A stretch of 64,000 nucleotides of DNA from Herbaspirillum frisingense GSF30 (GTDB lineage Bacteria; Pseudomonadota; Gammaproteobacteria; Burkholderiales; Burkholderiaceae_D): positions 62,001-126,000 of the forward strand of contig NZ_AEEC02000009.1 of assembly GCF_000300975.2 (NCBI RefSeq), read 5' to 3'. Below, in pieces: positions 54,606-64,000 of this stretch (position 1 is its first letter; the number at the start of each line of letters is the position of its first letter). Position numbers and translations under genes: made by a program. The notes beneath the pieces are model-generated. The model was not told the DNA's origin and ran no database searches. It saw only the letters and a program-made list of their open reading frames with translations.

Positions 54606-57383
54606 ATGCTGTCAGCCACCGTCCCGATCGCTCCCACTCCCGACTTCTGGCAACAGGCCGTGCGTCTGTTGCTGCGCGAAGGCCAGCCACTGGGCCAGGC
54701 CCTGCACAGCGAGACGCAGGCCGCCGCAGCGCTGGATTTCTCGGGCGTGCAGCTGATGGTGCCGGCCTTCTCCCACGCGCAGAACTTCAAGGCCGCGCTG
54801 GCGCGCGAACTGCGCCGGCCCTTCATCGCACCGCGCATCAATACCCTCTCGGGCTTGCTGGCCATGCAGGTCCCGGGCGAGAGCGCACCGCCGTCCGAGA
54901 GCGAACGCCTGATGCAGCTCTACGCCCAGCTGCGCGAGCACGGCTGGTTGAAGAAGATGTTTTCCGCGCGCCGCAATGCCGATCTCCTGCCCTTGGCCCA
55001 TACCTTGCTGGCGTTGTCGGACGAGCTGACGCTGGCGCTCTTGCCCGAGATCCGTGCCAGCGCCGAGGGCGAGCAGGCCGCTGTCGGCCGCTGGGCGCAG
55101 GCCCTGGCCCAACTGCTGGAACCGCTGGCGCCGTCGGCGCATGGCATGTTGTCCGACGAGGCCGCGCTGGTGTGGCAGGTCTGGAAGACCCAGCTGGATG
55201 CCAACGACCGCATCGTGCAGCGCTTTGACGCCATGCTGGCCTTGGCCGAACGCGCCAGCCTGCCGCTGGTGTGGGTCAGCCCCACTGCCCCGGAACCGCT
55301 GGACGCAGCCTTCCTGGCCACCTATGGCAGGCATCAGCCGGTACGCATCGTCACCCTCGACTGGGGCCGCCAGGCCATCGCGCCATTGCATCCGGTCTAT
55401 CTGGCGGCATGGGAAGAACTGGTGGCCGGGGATGAAGGCGTACCGCCGGCCTTCCTCGAACCGGCCTCCCTGCCGGCCCCGGCCCCGGTCAAGGCTCCCG
55501 CGCTGCCGCTGCTCTGTCCGGCGCCGGACCTGGAGAGTGCCGCCGTGCAGAGCGCACAGATCGTGCTGCGTTGGCTGGAGCAGGGCAAGGGTGAGATCGC
55601 CATCGTCGCACAGGACCGGGTCACCGCGCGCCGTTTGCGGGCCCTGCTGGAACGCGCCGAAGTGGCCGTGGCCGACGAGACCGGCTGGAAGCTGTCCACC
55701 ACCCGCGCCGCCGCCGCGCTGGCCGCCTGGAACGATCTGGTGTCGGCCTGTGGCGAGACCAATGCCCTGCTGGACCTGCTGAAGTCGCCCTTCGTCTTTC
55801 CCGATGACCCGGACCGCGCCGATCGCGTCATGCGCATCGAAGCCCGCCTGCGTCGCGCCAATATCGCCGGTGACTGGCAAGCCCTGCAATCGGCCTTCGC
55901 GCAGGCGGAGGATGGCGCCGACCTCGCCTGCATCACCTTGCTGGCCCGCCAGGCCGCCCGTTTCGGCGGTCGCAAGACCCTGGCGCAATGGTGTGACACC
56001 CAGCGCGCCCTGTGTCAGGCCCTGGGCATGGAGAACGCACTGCGCGACGATGGCGCGGGCGAACAATGCCTCCTGATGCTGGACGACATCGCCGCCGGGC
56101 AAGGTGGCCTGGAAGACAGTTTCTCCTTTGCCGAGTGGCGTGCACTGTTGAACCTGCGCCTCGATGCCACTTCCTACATGCCGCCCATCAAGGATCGGCG
56201 GGTGGTGATGCTGCCGCTCAATGGCGCCCGCCTGCGTCGCTTCGACGCGGTACTGGTGATCGGTGCCGATGCCGCGCACCTGCCATCGCCACCGCAGGAA
56301 ACGCTGTTCTTTTCCAATGCCGTGCGGCGCGAACTGAACCTGGTCACGCGCGCCGAACGCCAGCGCCAGCAACTGCGCGACCTGACCGAACTGCTGTGCG
56401 TGAACCCCGAGGTGGTGCTGTGCTGGCAGACCCATCAGGACGGCGAACCCAACCCGGTCAGCCCCTGGATACAGCGCCTGGAACTGAAGCTGGCGCAGCA
56501 GGGCATGACGCCGTTGCGCAATGTGCATTGGCAGGCGCCGCTGCGCAAGCTGCAGGCGCAGCGTTCATCCATGCCGGCACCCAGCGCGCCGGAGCTGTTG
56601 CCGTCCAGCCTGTCGGCCAGCGGCTTCGGCAGTTTCCTGGCCTGCCCCTACCAGTTCTTCGCGGCGCGCATGTTGCGCGTGGCCGTGATGGACGAGCTCT
56701 CCGACCTGCCCGAAAAACGCGACTACGGCAGTTGGTTGCATGAAATCCTGCATCGCTATCACGCCCACCTGCGTGAGCAGGCCACGCCGCTGGCGGCACG
56801 TCCCGCTCTGCTGGCCGGCATCTCGGAAGAGGTGTTCCAGCGCGAGATGCAGCGTCATCCTGCGGCGCTGGCCTTCCACGCCCGCTGGCAGAAGGTGATG
56901 CCAGCCTACCTGCTCTGGGCCAATGAACGCGAGGCCGATGGCTGGCAGTTCGTCTTCGGTGAGCAGTCTCAGTCGCAAGCGCTGTCCTGGCAGGATGGCG
57001 GCATCGAACTGTATGGTCGCCTGGATCGGGTGGATGAGAATGCGCAGGGCGAGCGCGCTCTGCTGGACTACAAGACTCGCAGCGTCGCCAGCCTCAGGCA
57101 GAAGGTCAAGGAAGAGGATGATCATCAACTGGCCTTCTATGGCCTGCTGGCCGGCGGCGCAATAGAACACGCCCATTACGTGGCCCTCGAACTGGGCAGC
57201 GACAAGAAGACCGGCGACGCCGCTGCCCCCGATTTCCTCCGCAAGCAAGACATGCTCAAGCAACAGATCACCACCACCCTGCGTCAGGTGGCGCAGGGCG
57301 CGCCGCTACCGGCCAATGGCATCGAATCGGTATGCCAGTACTGCGATATGCGCGGCCTCTGCCGCAAGGGAGCCTGGCTGTGA
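54606..57383 (+). CDS. addB: AddB-type helicase/nuclease subunit
   Basis: 925 residues. Inactivated UvrD-like N-terminal part and a C-terminal PD-(D/E)xK nuclease (GRLDRVDEN; ALLDYKTR with DYK near 820, then QLAFYGLL). Cysteines in FLACPYQFF and the terminal CQYCDMRGLC fit the AddB iron-sulfur staple. With AddA it processes double-strand ends for RecA loading, replacing RecBCD. The stop overlaps the addA start as GTGA. The start at 54606 is the first good ATG; the ribosome site is weak. Confidence 0.9.
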   Translation: MLSATVPIAPTPDFWQQAVRLLLREGQPLGQALHSETQAAAALDFSGVQLMVPAFSHAQNFKAALARELRRPFIAPRINTLSGLLAMQVPGESAPPSESERLMQLYAQLREHGWLKKMFSARRNADLLPLAHTLLALSDELTLALLPEIRASAEGEQAAVGRWAQALAQLLEPLAPSAHGMLSDEAALVWQVWKTQLDANDRIVQRFDAMLALAERASLPLVWVSPTAPEPLDAAFLATYGRHQPVRIVTLDWGRQAIAPLHPVYLAAWEELVAGDEGVPPAFLEPASLPAPAPVKAPALPLLCPAPDLESAAVQSAQIVLRWLEQGKGEIAIVAQDRVTARRLRALLERAEVAVADETGWKLSTTRAAAALAAWNDLVSACGETNALLDLLKSPFVFPDDPDRADRVMRIEARLRRANIAGDWQALQSAFAQAEDGADLACITLLARQAARFGGRKTLAQWCDTQRALCQALGMENALRDDGAGEQCLLMLDDIAAGQGGLEDSFSFAEWRALLNLRLDATSYMPPIKDRRVVMLPLNGARLRRFDAVLVIGADAAHLPSPPQETLFFSNAVRRELNLVTRAERQRQQLRDLTELLCVNPEVVLCWQTHQDGEPNPVSPWIQRLELKLAQQGMTPLRNVHWQAPLRKLQAQRSSMPAPSAPELLPSSLSASGFGSFLACPYQFFAARMLRVAVMDELSDLPEKRDYGSWLHEILHRYHAHLREQATPLAARPALLAGISEEVFQREMQRHPAALAFHARWQKVMPAYLLWANEREADGWQFVFGEQSQSQALSWQDGGIELYGRLDRVDENAQGERALLDYKTRSVASLRQKVKEEDDHQLAFYGLLAGGAIEHAHYVALELGSDKKTGDAAAPDFLRKQDMLKQQITTTLRQVAQGAPLPANGIESVCQYCDMRGLCRKGAWL
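57366..57372 (+). promoter_or_regulatory. Ribosome binding site deciding the addA start
   Basis: AAGGGAG inside the end of addB, seven bases before GTG 57380. It supports GTG 57380 over the nearby ATG 57395. Confidence 0.65.
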
Positions 57384-60300
57384 GCACCGGCGAGATGAAG
57401 AAACCCGCTCCGGCGGCCTACGAGATCGACGGCACTGCCGTCGAGGCCGCCCAGTTCACCCGCGCCGCCTGCGATCCGCGCCACTCGGTGGTGGTGGAAG
57501 CCTGCGCCGGCAGCGGCAAGACCTGGCTGCTGGTGGCACGCATGCTGCGGCTGTTGCTCTCGGGCGCCCAGGCGCCTGAACTGCTGGCCATCACCTTCAC
57601 CCGCAAGGCCGCGCAGGAAATGCGCGAGCGCCTGATGGAGCTCTTGCATGAACTGGCGCTGGCCGATGAGGCCGGGGCCGCCGCACTGCTGCGCGAGCGC
57701 GGCGTGGCCGAGGCCGATCTGTCGCGGTTGCTGCCGGTGGCACGCGGCCTGTATGAGCGCATCCTGTCGTCCGAACAGAGCCTGTCCATCGACACCTTCC
57801 ATAGCTGGTTTGCACGCCTGCTGCAGATCGCGCCGCTGGCCTCGGGCGTGCCGCATGGCTATACCCTCACCGAGAAGAATGGCGAGCTGCTGGACGAGGC
57901 CTATCGCCGCTTCATGCAGAAGCTGCGCAACCCCGAGGGCGAGCGCATCAAGGCTGCCTTGCTGGAACTGTATGAACTGGCTGGCGACTTCAATGCCCGC
58001 CAGTTGCTGGACGCCTTCATCGACAAGCGTGCCGAATGGTGGGCCGCGACCCAGCACGATGGCGACGACAGTGAAGAGATCGATACGCCGACCCCGCTGC
58101 TGTGGCTGCAAGCCCTGTGCGGCGAGGATGCGCTGCGCGACGCGCGACTGTCGTTGTGGAATGACGCTGCCCTGGTGGACCGCGCCAGTCGTATCGCCAT
58201 CCTGCTGGGGCAGGGCGGTGCCGCCAACAAGACCCGGGCCGTGGCCATCGAATCTGCGCTGACCGCCGGGCCGGCGCTGGCGCACTTCGACGCGCTGTAC
58301 AGCCAGTTCTTCGACGACAAGGACAAGCCGCGCAAGAACGGCAAGGTGAAATCCCTGCTGGCGGCAGTGGTGCAGCATTTCCAGGTGAGCGAAGATGCCG
58401 CGCTGGAGGCCTTCGACAGCGAATTCAATGCCGTCGGCACCGAGTTGCGCAAGTTGCAGGGACGCAGCAAGGAAAAGCAGGTACTGCAGCTCAATGGCGC
58501 CCTCTTCATCGCTGGCCGCGCCTATCTCGACAGCTATCAGGAAGTGAAATCGGAACAGCGCGTGCTGGACTTCGCCGACCTCGAATGGCAGGCCTATCGC
58601 CTGCTCAATGACGAGGCCAGTGCCGCCTACCTGCAGACCCGGCTGGATGCCCGCTACAAGCACATCCTGCTGGACGAATTCCAGGACACCAACCCGCTGC
58701 AATGGAGCATCGTGCGTTCCTGGCTGCGTGCCTATGGCGGCGATGCGGCGCAACCGAGCGTGTTCGTGGTGGGGGACCCCAAGCAATCGATCTATCGCTT
58801 CCGGCGTGCTGAGCCCCGGGTGTTCGTGGCGGCGCGTGACCTGTTGCGCGCGCAGGGCGCGGCGGTGCTGCGCGCCAACCAGACGCGGCGCAATGCCAGT
58901 GCCGTGGTCGAGGTGCTCAATCGCTCATTCGTGCGCGGCGGCAATCCGCTGTTCGCCCAGCAGACCACGCTGGGCCTGGAGGGAGGCGAGGTGTGGCGCC
59001 TGCCGTTGGTGCGGCAGGAGGAAGGTGCAGAAAACGTCAACGACGAAGACGCCGAGGCCAGTGACCCGGCGCCCGTGATCGCCTGGCGCAATCCACTGAC
59101 CACGGCACGCGGCGAGGAAGACGATGCCCGTCGCCTGCTGGAGGGGCAGGCGCTGGCGCAGGCGCTGCTCAAGGCCAGCCGCGAAGTGCCGGTGGTGGAT
59201 GGCAAGTCGACCCGGCCCATGCGCTGGAGCGACATCATGCTGCTGGTGCGCAAGCGCAGCCACCTGGCGGCCTATGAAAGTGCCTTGCGCGCAGCCGGCA
59301 TCCCCTTCATCTCGGACAGGCGCGGTGGTCTGCTGGAATCGCTGGAGATCGCCGACCTGATCGCGCTGCTGACCTTCCTCATCACCCCCAACGACACGCG
59401 GGCGCTGGCGCACGTCCTCAAGAGTCCCATCATCGGCGCGTCCGACGACGATCTGGTGCAGATCGCCCGCCGTGCCGCACAGGCCGATGGCGGCCACTGG
59501 TGGCAGCACATGCTGGCCATGCAGCAGGAGGGTGTGGCCTCGGCCGCGCTGGTGCGCGCGACCGGTATGCTGCAACGCTGGCTGCAGGCGGCGCCGCACC
59601 TGCCGGTGCATGATCTGCTGGACATGATCCTGCACCAGGGCGACCTGGTCGCGCGCTATGCCCAGTACGCCTCGCCGCTGACGCGCAGCCAGACCCTGGG
59701 CAATATCGCCGCCTTCGTGGAGCTGTCGTTGAACATGGATGCCGGACGTTATCCCAGCCTGCCCAAGTTCATCGACGCGCTGCGCGTGTTGCAGCGCAGT
59801 GCCGGTGGCGATGCGCCCGACGAGGCCAGCGTGGATGCCAGCGCCGATGCCGTTCGCATCCTCACCGTACACAGCGCCAAGGGGCTGGAGGCACCGGTGG
59901 TGGCGATCCTGGATGCCAATCACAGCGAATCGGTGGAAGACAACCTGGGCATCATCTGCGAATGGCCGCAGGATCAGGATGCGCCGACGCATTTCTCCGC
60001 CTTCGGCCGTCGTAGCGAACGTGGTGCGGCGCGTCAGCGCCTGTTCGACGAAGAGGATGCCCTGCGTCAGCAGGAAGACTGGAACCTGCTCTACGTCGCC
60101 GTCACCCGCGCCAAGCAATTGCTGCTGGTGTCGGGCGTGGCCGGCACCCGTGGCGCAGGGGAGGGCGGTGTGGTGGCAGGTAGCTGGTACGAGCGCCTCT
60201 TCGCCAGCGATGCCCCGGTGCGCGAGATCAGCGAGGAGGCGGTGCAGGGCGCGCAGGCGGCAGCGCTGGAAGAGCGCTTCGAGCTGTCGCTGTTCGAGCC

Positions 60301-60847
60301 GCGGCCGGTTCCGTTGTCGCTGTTCGGTGCGGGCACTGGCTCTGGCGCTGGCGAGGCCGAAACGCCGACCGTCGTGGCCGAAGACGGCACCCTGGTCGCC
60401 AGCGAAGCCATCGACGAAGGCGTGGCTCTGCACGCGTTGCTGGAACGCCTGACCCATGCCCAGGCCTGGCCGCTGGCGCTGCCCGCGCCCGCGGTGCTGG
60501 TGCGCTGGTTGGGCGTGTCGGCGGAGATGGCGCAGGTGGTGCATGCGCAGGCGCGCCAGATGCTGGCGCAACCGCAGCTGGAACGCTTCTTCAATCCGGC
60601 CCTGCACCGCTGGGCGCGCAACGAGATGGAGATCGTTTCCACCAGCGGTGTGATGCGCCTGGACCGGGTCGTGATGTTCGAGGATGAAGTCTGGGTGCTC
60701 GATTACAAGCGGCGCCTGCTCGATAGCGAACGCGCCGATTACGCCGCACAACTGGCGCGCTATCGCAGCGCGCTCGTGTCGGTCTTTTCTGACATGCGAA
60801 TCAGGTCTGCGCTGATTACCGCAGATGGGACGCTGGTGGAACATTGA
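57380..60847 (+). CDS. addA: AddA-type UvrD-like helicase/nuclease subunit
   Basis: 1155 residues. Superfamily 1 helicase motifs: I (ACAGSGKTWLL, near 35-45), Ia (ITFTRKAAQEMRERL), II (LLDEFQDTNPLQW), III (GDPKQSIYRFRRAEP), V (LTVHSAKGLEAPVV), VI (LYVAVTRAKQLLLVS). The C-terminal nuclease has LDYKRRLLDSERADYAAQLARY split at 1112-1133. It drives the AddAB motor that resects double-strand breaks. The start is GTG 57380, four-base overlap with addB. No terminator is clear downstream. Confidence 0.92.
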   Translation: MSTGEMKKPAPAAYEIDGTAVEAAQFTRAACDPRHSVVVEACAGSGKTWLLVARMLRLLLSGAQAPELLAITFTRKAAQEMRERLMELLHELALADEAGAAALLRERGVAEADLSRLLPVARGLYERILSSEQSLSIDTFHSWFARLLQIAPLASGVPHGYTLTEKNGELLDEAYRRFMQKLRNPEGERIKAALLELYELAGDFNARQLLDAFIDKRAEWWAATQHDGDDSEEIDTPTPLLWLQALCGEDALRDARLSLWNDAALVDRASRIAILLGQGGAANKTRAVAIESALTAGPALAHFDALYSQFFDDKDKPRKNGKVKSLLAAVVQHFQVSEDAALEAFDSEFNAVGTELRKLQGRSKEKQVLQLNGALFIAGRAYLDSYQEVKSEQRVLDFADLEWQAYRLLNDEASAAYLQTRLDARYKHILLDEFQDTNPLQWSIVRSWLRAYGGDAAQPSVFVVGDPKQSIYRFRRAEPRVFVAARDLLRAQGAAVLRANQTRRNASAVVEVLNRSFVRGGNPLFAQQTTLGLEGGEVWRLPLVRQEEGAENVNDEDAEASDPAPVIAWRNPLTTARGEEDDARRLLEGQALAQALLKASREVPVVDGKSTRPMRWSDIMLLVRKRSHLAAYESALRAAGIPFISDRRGGLLESLEIADLIALLTFLITPNDTRALAHVLKSPIIGASDDDLVQIARRAAQADGGHWWQHMLAMQQEGVASAALVRATGMLQRWLQAAPHLPVHDLLDMILHQGDLVARYAQYASPLTRSQTLGNIAAFVELSLNMDAGRYPSLPKFIDALRVLQRSAGGDAPDEASVDASADAVRILTVHSAKGLEAPVVAILDANHSESVEDNLGIICEWPQDQDAPTHFSAFGRRSERGAARQRLFDEEDALRQQEDWNLLYVAVTRAKQLLLVSGVAGTRGAGEGGVVAGSWYERLFASDAPVREISEEAVQGAQAAALEERFELSLFEPRPVPLSLFGAGTGSGAGEAETPTVVAEDGTLVASEAIDEGVALHALLERLTHAQAWPLALPAPAVLVRWLGVSAEMAQVVHAQARQMLAQPQLERFFNPALHRWARNEMEIVSTSGVMRLDRVVMFEDEVWVLDYKRRLLDSERADYAAQLARYRSALVSVFSDMRIRSALITADGTLVEH

Positions 60848-61192
60848 GGCTCCCCCAACTACCGTCATCCACTCCATGCGCTTCGGATAAGTTCCAGAAA
60901 TTCAATAAACATCAAATCAGGAAGTTTAAATTTTCCGTTGTAAGATAAAAAAGATCATCGCAGAGGGCAAGAGTGATATCTTCGGTGCTCCGTGATTGTT
61001 GGCAACTTGGTTTTGTTAGTAATTCCTCGTTGATCAATCCGGGTCCGATCGCATCGGGTAGTCATGCATCGCCAGGCCGATCCGGCTATCCACGCTCGCA
61101 CGCTTGCACGCTCATGCGATCTACGCATGGTCCCCGTCTGGTCCCCGCACCGGGCGCGGTTCCAACAACCTAATCGTTCTACAGGAGGAGAT
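60848..61192 (+). other. Upstream region of the antiporter gene
   Basis: 345 bases with an AT-rich stretch at about 60890-60960, in contrast to the GC-rich surroundings, and probably the promoter of the antiporter-ybdK pair. No gene is supported. Confidence 0.45.
61183..61190 (+). promoter_or_regulatory. Strong ribosome binding site of the antiporter gene
   Basis: AGGAGGAG just before ATG 61193, an almost full match to the anti-Shine-Dalgarno sequence; it decides the start. Confidence 0.7.
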
Positions 61193-62401
61193 ATGGAGTG
61201 GGCTCTTCCGTCTTTCACCCTCGCACAGACGCTGCAATGGAATGCCTTGCTGGTATTCGGCGGTCTGTTGCTGTTCGGGCTGATCGCGGGCTACGTAGTT
61301 TCCAAGTCCCCATGGGTGCCACGCATCACGGGTTATCTGCTGGTCGGTTTCCTGCTCGGTGCGGGCGGCTTCAACCTGCTTTCGGGCGAAGTGCTCAAGG
61401 TCACCAATATCTTTGCCGACATCGCCGTGGCACTGGTGGTGTATCAGCTGGGTCGCTATGTCGATATCGGCTGGCTGCGTCGCGAGAAGTGGCTGATGAT
61501 CACCGTGGCCGTGTCGGCGGTGCTGTGCTTCGGCTTCGTCAGCATTGCGCTGACCTGGTTCGGTACCGATTCGGTGATGGCGCTGCTGGGCGGCGTGATG
61601 GCCATCGCTACGGCTCCGGCCGTGGTGCTGGTGGTATTGCGCGACCTCAAGGCCGAAGGCCAGGTCACGCGCCGCCTCGCCGCCATGACGGCCTTGAACA
61701 ATTTCGTCGCCGTGCTGGCCGCCTATGCGCTCTTGCCGGTGATTGCGCACGAGGCCGGCACGCCCGTGGCCACGCTGATCCAGCACACCCTGTATTCGCT
61801 GGTGGGCTCGGCTGTCCTGGCCTACCTGACCTATTGGCTGATGATGCCGCTGGCACGCCTGCTGGGTCGCGAGAACAGCTCGCAGTTCGTGCTGGTGATC
61901 TCGGTGATCGCGCTGGCCATCGGTGTGGCGCATGCGCTGCACCTGCCGGTGATGCTGACCATGCTGATCTTCGCCATCCTCTCCAAGAACCTGGATCGGC
62001 AGTTCGATCTGATGGAGCTGGAATTCGGCGTCGCCAATGAATTGTTCGTGGTGATGCTGTTCGTCACCGTGGGGGCCTCGATGAAGCTGTCGGACCTGGG
62101 CCTGCTGGGCTTCTCGGTGCTGATCCTGATCGCTGCCCGCTTCCTGGCGATGGGGCTGGGCATCTTCCTGTTCGCGCGCTTTGCACGCATGAACTGGCGC
62201 CAGGCCGGCCTGCTCACGCTGGGTACCCTGCCCATGACCGAGGTCGGCGTGGGCCTGATGCAGACCGTGTCTTCGCTGTACCCGCACACCACGGCCAATG
62301 TGCTGCCGCTGCTGGCGGGCAGCATGGTGGTCCTGGAATTCCTGGGGCCGGTGGCGACACAGTTTGCCCTGATCAAATCTGGAGAGAGTGGACGCGAATG
62401 A
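61193..62401 (+). CDS. Kef/CPA2-type cation:proton antiporter
   Basis: 402 residues from ATG 61193, which has the near-perfect AGGAGGAG just upstream; the longer frame from 61064 is rejected. About twelve membrane helices (LLLFGLIAGYVVS; IADIAVALVVYQLGRYVD; MALLGGVMAIATAPAVVLVVL; LVISVIALAIGVAHAL). The ATAPAVV segment replaces the usual ND-type acidic pair, so transport stoichiometry is uncertain. It lacks the C-terminal TrkA-N domain of full KefB/KefC. It overlaps the next gene by four bases (ATGA). Confidence 0.85.
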   Translation: MEWALPSFTLAQTLQWNALLVFGGLLLFGLIAGYVVSKSPWVPRITGYLLVGFLLGAGGFNLLSGEVLKVTNIFADIAVALVVYQLGRYVDIGWLRREKWLMITVAVSAVLCFGFVSIALTWFGTDSVMALLGGVMAIATAPAVVLVVLRDLKAEGQVTRRLAAMTALNNFVAVLAAYALLPVIAHEAGTPVATLIQHTLYSLVGSAVLAYLTYWLMMPLARLLGRENSSQFVLVISVIALAIGVAHALHLPVMLTMLIFAILSKNLDRQFDLMELEFGVANELFVVMLFVTVGASMKLSDLGLLGFSVLILIAARFLAMGLGIFLFARFARMNWRQAGLLTLGTLPMTEVGVGLMQTVSSLYPHTTANVLPLLAGSMVVLEFLGPVATQFALIKSGESGRE

Positions 62402-63627
62402 ATACCGAGACACTGATCCGCAATGAACAAGACGCCGCTGCGAGCCAGGCCCATGTGGCCGGTCCGCAGGGCAGCGCCGGTATCCTGCCGTTCGGTTCTT
62501 CCACGCCCTTTACCATGGGCATCGAGCTGGAACTGCAACTGGTCAACCGCCGCAACTACAACCTGGCCAGCGATGCGGTCGATCTGCTGAACTGGATCGA
62601 GCCGCGCGACCTGCAAAAGCAGATCAAGCTGGAAATGACGCAGGGCATGATCGAGCTCAATTCGGGCATCCATACCCGCGTCGATGAACTGATCGAAGAG
62701 CTCAAGGGCTTGCGCGCCGCCTTGAACAAGGGCGCGCAATACCTCAACATCGACGTCTCCGGCGGTGGCGCGCATCCCTTCCAGCACTGGAATGAACAGC
62801 GCATCACGCCCAGCGAGCGTTTCCATTACCTGCACGAGAAATACGGCTACCTGGCCAAGACCTTCACGGTGTTCGGCCAGCACATCCACATCGGGGTGGA
62901 GAATGGCGACGATGCGCTGTACCTCACGCACGGCTTTTCGCGTTACGTGCCGCATTTCATCGCACTCTCGGCGGCGTCGCCGTTCTACCAGGGTGCCGAT
63001 ACCAAGTTCGATTCCTCACGCAGCAATGTGGTACGCGCCTTCCCGTTGTCGGGCACGGCCCCGGTCCACACCCGCTGGGCCGAGTTCGAGACCTACTACG
63101 ATGAGTTGCACCAGATGGGCATCATCGCCAGCATGAAGGATTTCTACTGGGACATCCGTCCCAAGCCGGAATACGGCACCGTGGAAATCCGCGTCTGCGA
63201 TACGCCCCTGACCATCGAGCATGCGGCACACCTGGGCGCCTATGCCCAGCTGCTGGCACGCTGGATCCTGACTGAACGTCCCTTCGTGGTGGGTGACGAT
63301 TTCTACCTGCTGTACCAGTTCAACCGATTCGAGGCCAGCCGTTTTGGCCTGAACGGTCAGTTGGCATTGCATGGCGCCACGCCTTCGCAGTCGCGCAAGC
63401 TGCCCATCTTCGAACATCTGCTGCAGCAGTTGCAGTTGCTGGAACCCTACGTGGCCAACGAGGCCGAGCACCAGACCATCGTGCGCCTGCGTCGCATTGC
63501 GCATGACCGGCTCTCGGACGCCAACTGGCTGCGCCAGATGTTCGCCCAGCGCGGATCGCTCAATGACATGATGCGGCTGTCCTCGGAGTTGTGGATGGGC
63601 GTGGAGCCGCCGCCGTATTTCCAGTAA
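62398..63627 (+). CDS. ybdK: YbdK-type carboxylate-amine ligase
   Basis: 409 residues. Glutamate-cysteine ligase family 2 features: FTMGIELELQLVNRRNYNL, IKLEMTQGMIELNSG, FGQHIHIGVENGDDALY, WDIRPKPEYGTVEIRVCDTPLT. YbdK proteins have weak glutamate-cysteine ligase activity; the true substrate is unclear. It starts inside the antiporter stop (ATGA), so the two are cotranscribed; coupling of a thiol ligase with an antiporter recalls glutathione-gated Kef systems (inference). A GC-rich hairpin follows. Confidence 0.9.
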   Translation: MNTETLIRNEQDAAASQAHVAGPQGSAGILPFGSSTPFTMGIELELQLVNRRNYNLASDAVDLLNWIEPRDLQKQIKLEMTQGMIELNSGIHTRVDELIEELKGLRAALNKGAQYLNIDVSGGGAHPFQHWNEQRITPSERFHYLHEKYGYLAKTFTVFGQHIHIGVENGDDALYLTHGFSRYVPHFIALSAASPFYQGADTKFDSSRSNVVRAFPLSGTAPVHTRWAEFETYYDELHQMGIIASMKDFYWDIRPKPEYGTVEIRVCDTPLTIEHAAHLGAYAQLLARWILTERPFVVGDDFYLLYQFNRFEASRFGLNGQLALHGATPSQSRKLPIFEHLLQQLQLLEPYVANEAEHQTIVRLRRIAHDRLSDANWLRQMFAQRGSLNDMMRLSSELWMGVEPPPYFQ

Positions 63628-63735
63628 CCGATATGTCGCTATCCATGATTTCCACCGCAAGGCGGTGAGCTTGAGTTGAGGTGTCCGCCCGCCCGGGTGA
63701 TTGCAGAGCACACGGGACGGCGGCGAGAAGGCAGG

Positions 63736-63770
63736 GGGGCCGGTGTCGCAAGATGCCGGCCCCTTGTCTT
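63736..63770 (+). terminator. Probable terminator after ybdK
   Basis: GGGGCCGG (63736-63743) pairs with CCGGCCCC (63756-63763), followed by the T-rich TTGTCTTTG. Confidence 0.6.
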
Positions 63771-63874
63771 TGTGATCGTTGTTTCCTGGCTCTTGTGCGC
63801 AAGGGCCGGGATCGCCGACAATCACGGCTTTTGAAGCGACCTCGGGCTGCACCGAGATGCGTGCCGGAGCCAGC

Positions 63875-64000
63875 ATGAACCACCATTCCCCCAAGCATTT
63901 TGATGTCGCCGTCATCGGCGCCGGCGCGGCCGGCATGATGTGCGCCGCCGTGGCCGGCCAGCGTGGCCGGCGCGTGGTCCTGATCGACCATGCCGGCAAG
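63875..64000 (+). CDS. NAD(P)/FAD-dependent oxidoreductase, 3' partial
   Basis: The first 42 codons are visible before the window ends. FDVAVIGAGAAGMMCAAVAGQR is a dinucleotide-binding GxGxxG motif at about residues 9-30, followed by VVLIDHAGK, which fits HI0933/YhiN-type flavoproteins. Function otherwise undetermined. Confidence 0.7.
   Translation, partial: MNHHSPKHFDVAVIGAGAAGMMCAAVAGQRGRRVVLIDHAGK

Noticed and set aside
54612-56528. 638-residue ORF opposite addB, and the similar 650-residue ORF opposite addA (58925-60877)
   Set aside because: Both are antisense shadows of genes with intact helicase/nuclease motifs; Gly/Arg/Gln-rich without family features.

Overview
The window is GC-rich, densely packed bacterial chromosome with short intergenic gaps and many ATGA-type overlaps. 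Gene content and order (miaA-mutL, a type B L31-rho-trxA block, an AddAB-type helicase/nuclease pair, yfiRNB, a DctSR-regulated dctPQM TRAP operon, an OsmC-YcaO fusion) point to a betaproteobacterium of the order Burkholderiales. A Herbaspirillum-like Oxalobacteraceae is my best guess, but that is inference from gene content, not a database result.

Layout. (1) Positions 1-10617, plus strand: a surface-polysaccharide cluster. It holds a multidomain glycosyltransferase cut by the window edge, an asparagine-synthase-like protein, two tandem polysaccharide-deacetylase-like paralogues, a truncated DUF6270-like gene, an alpha/beta hydrolase, a heparinase II/III-like protein, and a deacetylase-like/methyltransferase fusion. 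Facing it is a winged-helix/TPR regulator whose start overlaps a tiny upstream ORF. (2) 12561-22484: tRNA-Met(CAU), miaA, mutL, a chemoreceptor, a large PAS/GAF/GGDEF/EAL protein and a DedA membrane protein. (3) 22505-30660: OsmC-YcaO fusion, amiC, tsaE, queG and the yfiRNB cyclic-di-GMP operon. (4) 30785-37590: AEC carrier and dctR-dctS on the minus strand, divergent from dctPQM. (5) 37592-45287: a promoter-to-terminator interval that may be a small RNA, a VOC protein, ogt-type methyltransferase, xerD, a YbaK-type deacylase, plsY, a HigBA toxin-antitoxin pair, tsaD, ybiB and an XRE-type regulator. (6) 46276-51556: a GGDEF/EAL membrane protein, a MATE transporter and an ArnT-like glycosyltransferase. 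(7) 51838-64000: rpmE2, rho, trxA, addB-addA, a Kef-type antiporter, a YbdK-type ligase and the start of a flavoprotein.

Working together: the first 10.6 kb looks like a module that assembles and modifies a cell-surface glycan (glycosyl transfer, amidation, deacetylation, deacylation, lyase or trimming activity, methylation). The dct block is a complete two-component-controlled uptake system. Three cyclic-di-GMP proteins (18281, 28880, 46276) suggest lifestyle signalling. tsaE and tsaD belong to the same tRNA t6A pathway; miaA, queG and the YbaK protein are further tRNA-linked enzymes.

Most unusual observations: two genes (the glycosyltransferase at 2890 and the MATE transporter at 48500) hit an in-frame TGA followed by protein-like coding sequence to a second stop; the deacetylase-like/methyltransferase fusion; the small ORF coupled to the winged-helix regulator; and the candidate small RNA at about 37683-37957. 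No CRISPR array, insertion sequence or rRNA was seen.
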